From NCBI RefSeq assembly GCF_001542625.1, contig NZ_CP016279.1, positions 372,001 through 436,000 on the forward strand: a stretch of DNA of 64,000 nt, given 5' to 3'. The position numbers were made by a program, and so were the translations under genes. Positions 7,927-16,866 of this stretch are shown in pieces. The DNA comes from Streptomyces griseochromogenes (lineage in GTDB: Bacteria > Actinomycetota > Actinomycetes > Streptomycetales > Streptomycetaceae). The notes under the pieces are model-generated. The model did no database searches. It saw nothing but the letters and a program-made list of their open reading frames with translations, and had not been told where the DNA came from. How positions within the stretch are numbered: the first letter of the stretch is position 1; every line of letters starts with the position of its first letter.

Positions 7927-8451
7927 ATGCTCACGACCCTGAACACCTCCTACACCGATACGCGCGCTGCCGACCTCGCCTGGGCGCTCGGGCGCGAGCC
8001 GCTGCCCGCCCTGGCCGCCCTCGATCTGGAACTGACGGGCGCGAAGCTGCAGTTGAGACTGCTCGGCGCATCCCACCAGGTACTGCTGGAGGAGGAGCGG
8101 GGCAGCTGCTCGGAGACGGTCGCGTGCATCCCCGGATCCAGCACCCCTCTTCCGCTGGGCGTGGCCAAGCGGGTCGGCGACTGGGAGTACGAGTTCGCGG
8201 CGCGCGTCGAGGTGCTGACACCGGGCTCGTTCGCGGGCCGCGCCCAGGAGTTGCTGGCCCTCGTCTCCGACCACCCGCACGGTCTCGCCGGTGTCTTCCC
8301 CGGCAGTCCGCACGCCTTCACCGCGATGCTCGCCCAGCGGCACGAGGGCCAGGTGCACTGGCGCACCTGGCACGCCTACCCGCAGGACGGGCAGTTGGTG
8401 GCGACACGGACGCGCGTCGGGCAGCGGGTGTCCGCGGCCCAGACGGACTGA
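7927..8451 (+). CDS. DUF2617 family protein
   Basis: A soluble protein of 174 residues from ATG. The pattern LTTLNTSYTDTRAADLAWAL, LSLRLLG-like strands, SCSETVACIP and the HxWRTWHAYPQ segment matches the DUF2617 family, conserved in Streptomyces next to a spermidine synthase-like gene, as here. No biochemical role is known. The neighbour begins 108 bp downstream in the same direction. Confidence 0.75.
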   Translation: MLTTLNTSYTDTRAADLAWALGREPLPALAALDLELTGAKLQLRLLGASHQVLLEEERGSCSETVACIPGSSTPLPLGVAKRVGDWEYEFAARVEVLTPGSFAGRAQELLALVSDHPHGLAGVFPGSPHAFTAMLAQRHEGQVHWRTWHAYPQDGQLVATRTRVGQRVSAAQTD

Positions 8452-8559
8452 GGCGTGCCGCAAGCCTCCCGGACGACATAAACCCCGCTACGACAACTGC
8501 CCGCAGTTCCACACGTGTGGGTGACGAAGCGTACCGAGCCTGTGACGTAACGTCGCAAC

Positions 8560-10197
8560 GTGATCGAACCGCACGCCCCCCCGCGCCCGGGTGCCTCGCC
8601 CTGGACCGGCCCCGCTCGGCTGCCCGTCCGGCCCGGCACCGGCCGGTTCCTGGTCCTCGTGTGCGTCTTCGTCTGCGCGGCCTGCGGACTCGTGTACGAA
8701 CTCGAACTCGTCGCGTTCGCCTCGTACTTGATCGGCGACTCGGTCACCCAGGCCTCTGTCGTGCTGTCCGTCATGGTCTTCGCGATGGGCATCGGCTCGC
8801 TCGCCGCCAAGCGGCTGCGCTGGCACGCGGCCGTCGGCTTCGGCGCGATCGAGACCGTCCTGGCGCTGGTCGGCGGGTGCAGCGCGATGGCGCTGTACGC
8901 CGTCTTCGCCTGGACCGGCGGCTGGGGCGGGATGTGGGCGGCCGGACCGCGCTGCCTGCTGGTCGCCTTCTCCCTCGCCATCGGCCTGCTCATCGGCGCC
9001 GAAGTCCCCCTGCTGATGGAGCTGATCCAGCGCATCCGCCGTCAGGACGCGGGCGGCGCGGTCGCCGACCTGTTCGCGGCGGACTACGTGGGCGCGCTGG
9101 TCGGCGGCCTGGCCTTCCCCTTCCTTCTCCTGCCGTTCCTGGGCCAGTTGACGGGCGCCCTGCTCACCGGCACGGTCAACGTCGTCGCAGGGGGCGCCCT
9201 GGTCCTCGGTCTGTTCCACCGCGACCTGACCCACCGCGCCCGCTGGACGCTGCTCGTCGCCGGCCTCGTCGTCCTCGGCGTCCTCGCCTCCGCGGTCGCC
9301 CTCGCCGACGACTTCGAACGGGCGGCCCGGCGTGCGGTGTACGGCAGGGACGTCCGGGTCGCGCTGCAGACCGATGTGCAGGAGGTGGTCCTCACCGGCG
9401 GCACCCACGGCCGTCCCCTCGACCTCTTCCTGGACGGCCGGCTGCGGGTCGGGGGCCGCGACGAGCGCCGCTACCACGAGGCCCTGGTCGCCCCCGCGAT
9501 GACCGGCCCGCACGCGCGCGTGCTCATCCTCGGCGGCGGCGACGGCCTGGGTGCCCGCGAGGTCCTGCGCCACCGGGGCGTGCACCGCGTCGACGTCGTC
9601 GAGCTCGACGCCGGCCTGGTGGGCCTGGCCCGCCACGACCCCGGCCTGACCGCCCTCAACGGTCACGCGTACGACGATCCCCGCGTCCGCGTCACGACCG
9701 CCGACGCGCTCACCTGGCTGCGCGGGGCGCCCGAGGCGGCGTACGACGTCGTGATCGCGGACCTGCCCGACCCCGGCATCACGGCCAGCACCAAGCTGTA
9801 CTCCCAGGAGTTCTACGGCCTGGCCCGCCGCGTCCTCGCCCCCGGCGGCCGCCTGGTGGTGCACGCCGGACCCGTCGCCACCCGCCCCCGCGTCTTCTGG
9901 ACGGTGGCCGCGACCCTCCGCGCGGCCGGCTTCGCCACGGCCCCCTACCGGGTCCTGGGCCATGACTCCGGCTTCCCGGCCGGTCCCGACCGCTCGGCGG
10001 GCGCGTCCAGGGCCCCACGCGACTGGGGTTTCCTCCTGGCGGCCCCGGACCCCTCTGCTCCCCGCCTGACCCTGGACCCGCGGGACGCACACCCGCGCAC
10101 CCTGACCCGGGCCGACCTGGCCGCCGCCGCACGGGCGGCGGCGCGGACGAGGGTCGCAGGGCTGCGGGCTTCGACGCTGGTGCATCCGCGGTACTGA
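8560..10197 (+). CDS. Membrane-fused polyamine aminopropyltransferase (spermidine synthase-like)
   Basis: 545 residues from GTG. The N-terminal half (about 25-235) holds roughly six to seven transmembrane helices; the C-terminal half is a class I methyltransferase-fold spermidine synthase domain. Diagnostic motifs are [18 protein letters not shown] (decarboxy-SAM binding), VVELD, and VIADLPDP in place of the usual D-x-TDP catalytic loop, followed by [19 protein letters not shown]. Membrane-fused enzymes of this kind occur in many actinobacteria and their true product is unproven. It is likely co-transcribed with the upstream DUF2617 gene. Confidence 0.85.
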   Translation: MIEPHAPPRPGASPWTGPARLPVRPGTGRFLVLVCVFVCAACGLVYELELVAFASYLIGDSVTQASVVLSVMVFAMGIGSLAAKRLRWHAAVGFGAIETVLALVGGCSAMALYAVFAWTGGWGGMWAAGPRCLLVAFSLAIGLLIGAEVPLLMELIQRIRRQDAGGAVADLFAADYVGALVGGLAFPFLLLPFLGQLTGALLTGTVNVVAGGALVLGLFHRDLTHRARWTLLVAGLVVLGVLASAVALADDFERAARRAVYGRDVRVALQTDVQEVVLTGGTHGRPLDLFLDGRLRVGGRDERRYHEALVAPAMTGPHARVLILGGGDGLGAREVLRHRGVHRVDVVELDAGLVGLARHDPGLTALNGHAYDDPRVRVTTADALTWLRGAPEAAYDVVIADLPDPGITASTKLYSQEFYGLARRVLAPGGRLVVHAGPVATRPRVFWTVAATLRAAGFATAPYRVLGHDSGFPAGPDRSAGASRAPRDWGFLLAAPDPSAPRLTLDPRDAHPRTLTRADLAAAARAAARTRVAGLRASTLVHPRY

Positions 10198-10288
10198 ACG
10201 GTGCCGAACGGTACCGAGGAGCGCGCCGGTGAGGCGGCCGCTGCTGGGGAGGGTACGTTCCGGCCACTACTGGGTAGGCTCAGCCGAC

Positions 10289-11209
10289 ATGGAGCACCAG
10301 GTCTTCGTCCCGGTTCCGCCCGACCGGCTGAGGGCGGCCCTCGCCGACCCCGCCCGGGTGGCAAGGGCGGTTCCCGGCCTCCAGCAGGACGCCGGTGCCG
10401 AGCCCGTCGCCGGACGCCTGAAACTGCGGGTCGGCGGCCACTCCGTCACCTACCGCGGCGCCCTGCGCATCACGCCCCGCGCGGACGGCACGTACAGCGT
10501 CGAGGGCGATGCCACCGAGGCCCGCGGCACCGGCGGCGTCGAACTGGCGCTCACCGTGCGCCTCGCGGACACCGAGGACGGCACGACGGTCACGGTCGAG
10601 GGAACGGCGGACGCGGACGGACGCATCGCGGAACTCCCCCAGGACGCGGTCGGTTCGGCACTGACCCGGCTGCTGACCCGCTGGGTGGAGGCCTTGGCGG
10701 AGAGCCCCGGACCGCAGAGCCCGGAGAAGCCGGCCGCCGAGTCCGGGTCCGTGCCGGAAGCCGAGCACACCTCCGTCTTCGACACCGAGGTCCCCCCGTC
10801 GTCCCTGGCCCCCGACGCGGACGACGACACCGCGGCCGGATGCACCGCCGCCGCGGCCGACCGCCTCTCCGGCGACGGCCTTTCCGACGACCGCCTCTCC
10901 GACGACCGCCTCTCCGACGACCGCCTCTCCGACGACCGCCTCTCCGACGACCGCCTCTCCGACGAACGCTTCGCCGAGGACTTCGCCGACACGGGCGAGC
11001 CGCCCGCCGAGGCCGCGCACGCCCGCCGGACGATGATCGGCCGCAGTGCGGAGGAGGTCGACCACGCTCCGCCGCGCGGCCGCTACGCCCCCGTCCCGGC
11101 CCCCCAGACCGCCACCGCGGGCCCGGCCCTGCGCTGGGCGGCCCCGGCCGCCGCCCTCGCCCTGGCCTCGGCGATCGTCGTGGGCCGTGCCCTGCGTCGA
11201 CGCCGCTAG
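10289..11209 (+). CDS. SRPBCC/CoxG-like protein with RLSDD repeats and C-terminal anchor
   Basis: 306 residues from ATG 10289 (MEHQVFVPVPPDRLRAALAD). Residues 1-140 match the START/SRPBCC fold of CoxG-type proteins: helix PDRLRAALADPARVARAVPGL and alternating strands to the C-terminal helix ALTRLLTRWVEALAE. An acidic disordered linker follows, containing six RLSDD-type pentapeptides (residues 198-227), then a single hydrophobic anchor near 283-300 with a terminal ALRRRR. CoxG family members help mature or localise CO dehydrogenase-type molybdoenzymes; no such enzyme is visible here, so only lipid/ligand binding can be suggested. Confidence 0.75.
   Translation: MEHQVFVPVPPDRLRAALADPARVARAVPGLQQDAGAEPVAGRLKLRVGGHSVTYRGALRITPRADGTYSVEGDATEARGTGGVELALTVRLADTEDGTTVTVEGTADADGRIAELPQDAVGSALTRLLTRWVEALAESPGPQSPEKPAAESGSVPEAEHTSVFDTEVPPSSLAPDADDDTAAGCTAAAADRLSGDGLSDDRLSDDRLSDDRLSDDRLSDDRLSDERFAEDFADTGEPPAEAAHARRTMIGRSAEEVDHAPPRGRYAPVPAPQTATAGPALRWAAPAAALALASAIVVGRALRRRR
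10880..10969 (+). repeat. Six tandem 15-bp coding repeats
   Basis: Six in-frame 15-base units (CTCTCCGACGACCGC and close variants) encode LSDDR repeats in the SRPBCC protein linker. The middle copies are identical at DNA level, suggesting recent slippage, so copy number probably varies between strains. Confidence 0.9.
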
Positions 11210-11267
11210 GCCCCGCGCGCCGTTCGTCCGGCGAACGCCGTCTTGATCGCCCCAGTACTGTCATCCC

Positions 11268-12074
11268 GTGAGTAACGAAGACATCACGCTGACCGCAGGC
11301 GACGCGGAAGTACGCGTCAGCCCAGCCAACGGTGGCCGCATCAGCGGGCTCAAGTTCGATTCCCTGGAACTGCTGAGGCAAGGGGACCGCTACGGCTGCT
11401 TCCCGATGGTGCCCTGGTGCGGCCGGATCCGGGAGGGCCGCTTCCTGGACGGCGCCACCGTCCGCCAGATGCCCCTCAACTCCCCGCCGCACGCCATCCA
11501 CGGCACCGCCCGCGACGGCGCCTGGAGCGTCGCCCGCGCCTCGGCGAGCGAGGCGGTCATCACGTACGAACTGGTCGACCCCTGGCCGTACCCCGGCCGG
11601 GTCACCCAGATCGTCACGCTGGCCGAGGACAGCCTGACGCTGGCGATGTCCGTGGAGACGTACGACGACTCCTTCCCGGCGCAGATCGGCTGGCACCCCT
11701 GGTTCAACCGAACCCTCGCGGGCGAGGACGGCGCGGTCGGCGCGGGCGCACAGCTGGACTTCACACCGGCCTGGCAGGAGGAGCGCGGCGACGACCACCT
11801 GCCCACCGGCAACCGCATCGACCCGGAGCCCGGCCCCTGGGACGACTGCTTCGGCATGCCCGGCGGCGTCGACGTCACCCTCACCTGGCCCGGACAGCTG
11901 GAGCTGAAGGTGACCAGCCGGCAGGAGTGGGTGGTCGTCTACGACGAGCAGGCCGAGGCCGTCTGCGTGGAGCCGCAGACCGGCCCGCCCAACGGCCTGA
12001 ACACCCTCCCGCGCCTGGTCACGCCGGTGCGGCCGCTGGAGGCGGCGACCACCTGGAGCTGGCGCCGCATCTAA
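11268..12074 (+). CDS. Aldose 1-epimerase family protein
   Basis: 268 residues from GTG. It is a galactose-mutarotase-like beta-sandwich: NGGRISGLKFD, PWCGRIREG, the HAIHG histidine, IGWHPWFNR, and CVEPQTGPPNG carrying the conserved glutamate. Such enzymes interconvert alpha and beta anomers of hexoses or act on sugar phosphates; the substrate cannot be told. The pyrE gene starts 11 bp downstream, so the two are probably one transcript. Confidence 0.88.
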   Translation: MSNEDITLTAGDAEVRVSPANGGRISGLKFDSLELLRQGDRYGCFPMVPWCGRIREGRFLDGATVRQMPLNSPPHAIHGTARDGAWSVARASASEAVITYELVDPWPYPGRVTQIVTLAEDSLTLAMSVETYDDSFPAQIGWHPWFNRTLAGEDGAVGAGAQLDFTPAWQEERGDDHLPTGNRIDPEPGPWDDCFGMPGGVDVTLTWPGQLELKVTSRQEWVVVYDEQAEAVCVEPQTGPPNGLNTLPRLVTPVRPLEAATTWSWRRI

Positions 12075-12084
12075 GCTGGTCGGC

Positions 12085-12633
12085 ATGACGGACGTACGCG
12101 GCGAGCTGCTGCAGCAGATCAAGGACAAGGCCGTGGTGCACGGCAAGGTGACCCTCTCCTCGGGTCTGGAGGCCGACTACTACGTCGACCTGCGCCGCAT
12201 CACCCTCGACGGCGAGGCCGCCCCGCTGGTCGGCCAGGTGCTCCTGGACCTGACCGACGACCTCGACTTCGACGCGGTGGGCGGCCTGACCATGGGCGCC
12301 GACCCGGTCGCCGCCGCCATGCTGCACGCGGCCGCCGCGCGCGGCAGGAAGCTCGACGCCTTCGTCGTGCGCAAGGCGGCGAAGGCGCACGGGCTGCAGC
12401 GGCGGGTGGAGGGACCGGACATCGCGGGCCGGCGTGTGCTCGTCGTCGAGGACACCTCCACCACCGGCGGCTCCCCGCTCACCGCCGTGGAGGCCGTGCG
12501 CGAGGCCGGTGCCGAGGTCGTCGCCGTCGCCACCATCGTGGACCGGGCCACCGGCGCGGCCGAGAAGATCGAGGCCGGCGCGGGCGTTTCGTACCGGTTC
12601 GCCTTCTCGAAGGATGAACTGGGTCTGGACTGA
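12085..12633 (+). CDS. pyrE: Orotate phosphoribosyltransferase
   Basis: 182 residues, the normal size for this type I PRTase, which makes OMP from orotate and PRPP in pyrimidine synthesis. Seen are GKVTLSSGLEADYYVDLRR at the N-terminus, FVVRKAAKAHG in the catalytic loop region, and the PRPP motif VLVVEDTSTTGGS. It starts 11 bp after the epimerase gene. Confidence 0.95.
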   Translation: MTDVRGELLQQIKDKAVVHGKVTLSSGLEADYYVDLRRITLDGEAAPLVGQVLLDLTDDLDFDAVGGLTMGADPVAAAMLHAAAARGRKLDAFVVRKAAKAHGLQRRVEGPDIAGRRVLVVEDTSTTGGSPLTAVEAVREAGAEVVAVATIVDRATGAAEKIEAGAGVSYRFAFSKDELGLD

Positions 12634-12664
12634 CGCGCGCCTTTGACCTGGACTTGACCGGAGC

Positions 12665-12682
12665 CCCGACCATCGGGTCGGG
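12665..12682 (+). terminator. Short hairpin after pyrE
   Basis: CCCGACC-ATCG-GGTCGGG, a 7-bp stem with a 4-base loop 32 bp after pyrE and about 100 bp before fba. It is short for a terminator and could instead be part of the fba promoter region. Confidence 0.35.
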
Positions 12683-12778
12683 TCTGGAAAGATGGGGCCG
12701 ACGACGACGTCACACCCCAGGTCTAGGTCAGGGCCGTAGTACGCAGAACGCCAACCCGCACACTCAAGGAGCGGACAG

Positions 12779-13801
12779 ATGCCCATCGCAACCCCCGAGG
12801 TCTACAACGAGATGCTCGACCGGGCGAAGGCAGGCAAGTTCGCCTACCCGGCCATCAACGTCACCTCGACCCAGACCCTGCACGCCGCCCTGCGCGGTTT
12901 CGCGGAGGCCGAGAGCGACGGCATCGTCCAGATCTCCACGGGTGGCGCCGAGTTCCTGGGCGGCCAGTACAGCAAGGACATGGTGAGCGGCGCGGTCGGG
13001 CTCGCCGAGTTCGCGCACATCGTCGCCGAGAAGTACCCGGTCAACATCGCGCTGCACACGGACCACTGCCCGAAGGACAAGCTCGACGGGTACGTACGTC
13101 CGCTGCTCGCGATCTCCGAGGAGCGCGTCAAGGCCGGCCGCAACCCGCTGTTCCAGTCGCACATGTGGGACGGTTCCGCCGAGACCCTGGCCGACAACCT
13201 GGCCATCGCGCAGGAGCTGCTCGAGCAGGCCCGCCGCGCCAACATCATCCTCGAGGTGGAGATCACCCCGACCGGTGGCGAGGAGGACGGCGTCTCCCAC
13301 GAGATCAACGACTCCCTGTACACCACGGTCGAGGACGCGATCCGCACCGCCGAGGCCCTGGGCCTGGGCGAGAAGGGCCGTTACCTGCTGGCCGCCTCCT
13401 TCGGCAACGTGCACGGCGTGTACAAGCCGGGCAACGTCGTGCTCCGTCCCGAGCTGCTGAAGGAGCTGAACGAGGGCGTCGCCGCCAAGTACGGCAAGCA
13501 GTCCCCGTTCGACTTCGTCTTCCACGGCGGATCCGGCTCCACCGAGGAGGAGATCCGGACCGCGCTGGAGAACGGCGTCGTGAAGATGAACCTGGACACG
13601 GACACCCAGTACGCCTTCACCCGTCCGGTCGCCGCCCACATGTTCCAGAACTACGACGGCGTCCTGAAGGTCGACGGCGAGGTCGGCAACAAGAAGGCCT
13701 ACGACCCGCGCACCTGGGGCAAGCTGGCCGAGGGGTCCATGGCCGCCCGTGTCGTGGAGGCCACCAAGAACCTGCGCTCGGCGGGCAACAAGATCAAGTA
13801 A
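12779..13801 (+). CDS. fba: Class II fructose-bisphosphate aldolase
   Basis: A zinc-dependent aldolase of 340 residues that splits fructose 1,6-bisphosphate to glyceraldehyde 3-phosphate and dihydroxyacetone phosphate. Seen are ALHTDHCPKD with zinc-ligand histidine, FQSHMWDGS, VEITPTGGEEDG, NVHGVYKPG, and the phosphate-binding FHGGSGSTEEEI with NLDTDTQYAF. The ATG is preceded by AAGGAG. It has its own transcript: gap upstream and strong hairpin downstream. DUF3151, a usual neighbour of this gene, follows two genes on. Confidence 0.97.
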   Translation: MPIATPEVYNEMLDRAKAGKFAYPAINVTSTQTLHAALRGFAEAESDGIVQISTGGAEFLGGQYSKDMVSGAVGLAEFAHIVAEKYPVNIALHTDHCPKDKLDGYVRPLLAISEERVKAGRNPLFQSHMWDGSAETLADNLAIAQELLEQARRANIILEVEITPTGGEEDGVSHEINDSLYTTVEDAIRTAEALGLGEKGRYLLAASFGNVHGVYKPGNVVLRPELLKELNEGVAAKYGKQSPFDFVFHGGSGSTEEEIRTALENGVVKMNLDTDTQYAFTRPVAAHMFQNYDGVLKVDGEVGNKKAYDPRTWGKLAEGSMAARVVEATKNLRSAGNKIK

Positions 13802-13820
13802 CCCGCGGCGGTACTTCGGT

Positions 13821-13851
13821 GAGCCCGGCGCCTGCGCAAGGCGCCGGGCTC
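13821..13851 (+). terminator. Hairpin terminator after fba
   Basis: A perfect 13-bp inverted repeat (13821-13833 with 13839-13851) and a 5-base loop, beginning 20 bp after the fba stop. Confidence 0.85.
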
Positions 13852-13868
13852 GCTGTATACCTGGGTGC

Positions 13869-15323
13869 ATGCCCGATGTCCGGATCTCCTCGTCCCAGGG
13901 CAAGTGGATCCTGTTCACCACGGTCCTCGGCTCCAGCATGGCCCTGCTGGACTCGACGGTCGTCAACGTGGCCCTGCCGACCATCGGCCGCGACCTCGGC
14001 GCGAGCCTCGCCGCCCTCCAGTGGACGGTCAACGCGTACATGGTCACGCTGGCCGGCCTGATCCTGCTGGGCGGTTCGCTGGGCGACCGCTACGGCCGCC
14101 GCAGGATCTTCGTGCTCGGGGTCGTCTGGTTCGCGGCCGCGTCCCTGCTCTGCGGCCTCGCCCCCACGCCCGGCATCCTCATCGCCGCCCGGGCCCTCCA
14201 GGGCGTCGGCGGCGCGCTCCTCACCCCCGGCTCCCTCGCCCTCATCCAGGCCTCCTTCCATCCGGACGACCGCAGCCGGGCGGTCGGCCTGTGGTCCGGC
14301 TTCGGCGGGATCGGGGCGGCCGTGGGCCCCTTCCTGGGCGGCTGGCTGGTGGACGGTCCCGGCTGGCGCTGGGTGTTCCTGCTCAACGTGCCGCTGGCCC
14401 TGTTGTGCGTCCCCATCGCCCTGCGGCACGTCCCGGAGTCGTCCGACAAACGTGCCCACGGCCGCTTCGACGTCCTCGGCGCGGTCCTGGGCGCCCTGGC
14501 GCTGGCCCTGCTGACGTACGCGCTGATCGAGGCGCCCGGCGGCTCCGTGGCGGTGGCGCTGACCGCGGTGGCGGGAGTGGCCGCGGCCGTCGCCTTCGTC
14601 TACGTCGAGCACCACCGTCCCGATCCCATGCTCCCGCCGGACATCTTCGCCTCGCGTCAGTTCACGGCGGTCAACCTGGTCACGCTGTGCGTGTACGCGG
14701 CCTTCGGCGGCTATTTCTTCCTCACCGCGCTCCAGCTGCAGGTGGTGGCGGGGTACTCCGCCCTGCAGGCCGGTACGGCCCTGCTGCCCTCGACCGCCCT
14801 GATGCTCCTGTTCTCCGCCCGCTCCGGCGCGCTGGCCGACCGTACGGGGCCGCGGCTGCCGCTGACCGTCGGGCCGCTGCTGTGCGCGACGGCGATGCTG
14901 CTGATGCTGCGGGTGGGCGAGCACGCGAACTACCTCGCCGACGTCCTCCCGGCCGTCCTCATGATGGGCGTCGGCATGGTCACCCTGGTGGCCCCGCTCA
15001 CCGCCACGGTCCTCGCTTCCGTCGACACCGCCCGGGCGGGCCTGGCCAGCGGCATCAACAACGCGGCGGCGCGGGCGGCGAGCCTGGTGGCGGTGGCCGC
15101 GCTGCCCCTGCTGGCGGGGATGGGCCCGGAGGCGTACCGCTCGGCCGCGGCTTTCGACGCGGCGTTCGACCGGGCGATGCCGATCTGTGCGGGGGTGCTG
15201 GTGGTGGGGGCGATGATCGCTTTCACCCTGGTCCGGCGGCCGGCCCCGGACTGCCGGCACCCGGAATGCAGGACTCACGGCTGCGTCACGGCTCCGCCGC
15301 TGGAGCGGGGCAGCCGTTCGTAG
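13869..15323 (+). CDS. MFS transporter, DHA2 family (14 TM drug exporter type)
   Basis: 484 residues from ATG 13869. The N-terminal motif LLDSTVVNVALPTIGRDLG, WTVNAYMVTLAGLILLGGSL, GDRYGRRRIF (motif A) and the antiporter motif C region GGIGAAVGPFLGGWLVD identify the EmrB/QacA-type DHA2 branch with about 14 helices; these use the proton gradient to expel drugs or metabolites. The start is only 18 bp past the fba hairpin. No regulator gene is adjacent, so the cargo is unknown. Confidence 0.9.
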   Translation: MPDVRISSSQGKWILFTTVLGSSMALLDSTVVNVALPTIGRDLGASLAALQWTVNAYMVTLAGLILLGGSLGDRYGRRRIFVLGVVWFAAASLLCGLAPTPGILIAARALQGVGGALLTPGSLALIQASFHPDDRSRAVGLWSGFGGIGAAVGPFLGGWLVDGPGWRWVFLLNVPLALLCVPIALRHVPESSDKRAHGRFDVLGAVLGALALALLTYALIEAPGGSVAVALTAVAGVAAAVAFVYVEHHRPDPMLPPDIFASRQFTAVNLVTLCVYAAFGGYFFLTALQLQVVAGYSALQAGTALLPSTALMLLFSARSGALADRTGPRLPLTVGPLLCATAMLLMLRVGEHANYLADVLPAVLMMGVGMVTLVAPLTATVLASVDTARAGLASGINNAAARAASLVAVAALPLLAGMGPEAYRSAAAFDAAFDRAMPICAGVLVVGAMIAFTLVRRPAPDCRHPECRTHGCVTAPPLERGSRS

Positions 15324-15458
15324 CCCCGGCCCACCGTCTTCGCCCGCGGACCCGCGGTGGCTGGTCGCGCGGTTCCCCGCGCCCCTTCAGGGCGCTCGGC
15401 CGCGGGCAGCCGCAGACCTGGCGGGCTCTGTACGCCCCGGTGCGGGAAACTGGGTGCC

Positions 15459-15872
15459 ATGACGATTCACGAGAACCTCCTCGGCGGTCCGCCCCCCACC
15501 CACCTCCCCGACGACCCGGAGCCCCGCGAGCTCCTCGCCCAGGGCACCGCCCCCGCGGACGTCGCCGCCAAGTACCCCACCTCCTCCCTCGCCTGGGCCC
15601 AGCTGGCCGACGACGCGTTCGAGCGGGGCGCTGTCGTGGAGTCGTACGCCTACGCCCGTACGGGCTACCACCGTGGTCTGGACGCCCTGCGCCGAGGCGG
15701 CTGGAAGGGCCACGGCCCGGTCCCCTGGGAGCACGAGCCCAACCGCGGCTTCCTGCGTGCCCTGCACGCCCTGGCCCGCGCCGCCCAGTCGATCGGCGAG
15801 CAGGAGGAGTACGAGCGCTGCGCGCAGTTCCTGAAGGACTCCTCGCCGACGGCGGCCCAGACGCTCGGCTAG
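15459..15872 (+). CDS. DUF3151 domain protein
   Basis: 137 residues from ATG 15459. The domain spans nearly the whole protein: AKYPTSSLAWAQLADDAF, VESYAYARTGYHRGLDALRR, GHGPVPWEHEPNRGFLRAL and a C-terminal helix with EQEEYERCAQFLKDSS. DUF3151 is an actinobacterial family usually found near fba, as here. Its function is not known. Confidence 0.85.
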   Translation: MTIHENLLGGPPPTHLPDDPEPRELLAQGTAPADVAAKYPTSSLAWAQLADDAFERGAVVESYAYARTGYHRGLDALRRGGWKGHGPVPWEHEPNRGFLRALHALARAAQSIGEQEEYERCAQFLKDSSPTAAQTLG

Positions 15873-15888
15873 CGGCTGCCCGGGTGTG

Positions 15889-15912
15889 GCCCGTCTGGCA
15901 GCAGACGGGCCT
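15889..15912 (+). terminator. Hairpin terminator after the DUF3151 gene
   Basis: GGCCCGTCTG-gcag-CAGACGGGCC, a perfect 10-bp stem 16 bp after the stop at 15872. Confidence 0.85.
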
Positions 15913-16017
15913 TGCCGTATCCGAGGGGATTGCGGAGGATTCCGCTTGGAGACCGGGGCCCCCGTGCCGGCATCGGCAGGGGCGGACCGCTACCCGGAGT
16001 AACAACAGGAGACAGAG

Positions 16018-16866
16018 ATGTCCCAACAGGCTCACCCCCTTTCCGAGGCCGCTGAGCCCGAGACCCCGCATCTCGACTTCGCGGGTACGACGCCGTACGA
16101 GGACTACGTCAAGGCGGACGTGCTCACCCACCTCCAGCACACCCTCTCCGAGGACCCCGGAGAGATGGTCTTCCTGGTGACGACCCAGGTCATGGAGCTG
16201 TGGTTCACGGTGATCGTGCACGAGTGGGAGACCGCCGCGAAGGCGCTGCGCGGCGACGACGTCCCGACCGCCATCGCCGCGCTCAAGCGCTCCGTACGGG
16301 AGCTGGAGGCCCTGAACGCCTCCTGGAAGCCGCTCGGCCAGCTGACCCCGGCGCAGTTCAACTCCTACCGCTCGGCCCTCGGCGAGGGCTCCGGCTTCCA
16401 GTCGGCGATGTACCGGCGTATGGAGTTCCTGCTCGGCGAGAAGTCCGCGTCCATGCTCGTCCCGCACCGCGGTGCCCCGCGCGCCCACGCGGAACTGGAG
16501 AAGGCCCTGCACGAGCCGAGCCTGTACGACGAGGTCCTGCGGCTCCTCGCGCGCCGCGGCCACCCGATCCCGGCCTCCGTCCTGCACCGGGACCTCGCGC
16601 AGCGCCACGAGTCCTCCGACGCCGTGGAGGCGGCCTGGACGGAGATCTACTCCGGCGACCAGAACACCGAGCTCGTCCGTCTCGGCGAGGCGTTGTCGGA
16701 CGTCGCCGAGCTGGTGTGGCGATGGCGCAACGACCACCTGGTCGCCACTCGCCGCGCGATGGGTGCCAAGCAGGGCACGGGCGGCTCGGCCGGCGTGGCC
16801 TGGCTGGAGAAGCGCGCCCGCAAGAACGTCTTCCCCGAGCTGTGGACGGCGAGGTCCCATGTCTGA
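16018..16866 (+). CDS. kynA: Tryptophan 2,3-dioxygenase
   Basis: A cytosolic heme dioxygenase of 282 residues that opens the tryptophan indole ring to N-formylkynurenine. Seen are DYVKADVLTHLQ, the helix with TTQVMELWFTVIVHEW, the substrate-site FNSYRSALGEGSGFQS, RMEFLLG, and the heme-region WRWRNDHLVATRRAMG with KQGTGGSAGVAWL. The ATG follows AACAGGAGACAGAG. The stop overlaps the kynU start by 8 bp, giving a coupled operon. Confidence 0.97.
   Translation: MSQQAHPLSEAAEPETPHLDFAGTTPYEDYVKADVLTHLQHTLSEDPGEMVFLVTTQVMELWFTVIVHEWETAAKALRGDDVPTAIAALKRSVRELEALNASWKPLGQLTPAQFNSYRSALGEGSGFQSAMYRRMEFLLGEKSASMLVPHRGAPRAHAELEKALHEPSLYDEVLRLLARRGHPIPASVLHRDLAQRHESSDAVEAAWTEIYSGDQNTELVRLGEALSDVAELVWRWRNDHLVATRRAMGAKQGTGGSAGVAWLEKRARKNVFPELWTARSHV

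Noticed and set aside
8488..10185. 565-codon open frame opposite the spermidine synthase-like gene
   Set aside because: The plus strand carries recognisable motifs (GGGDG, DLPDP); the minus product has none.
10880..10969. Possible CRISPR or tandem regulatory array
   Set aside because: The 15-bp units are in frame, contiguous and coding (RLSDD).
13865..16180. 771-codon plus-strand frame across MFS, DUF3151 and kynA
   Set aside because: It is the out-of-frame reading of three recognised genes and ends inside kynA.
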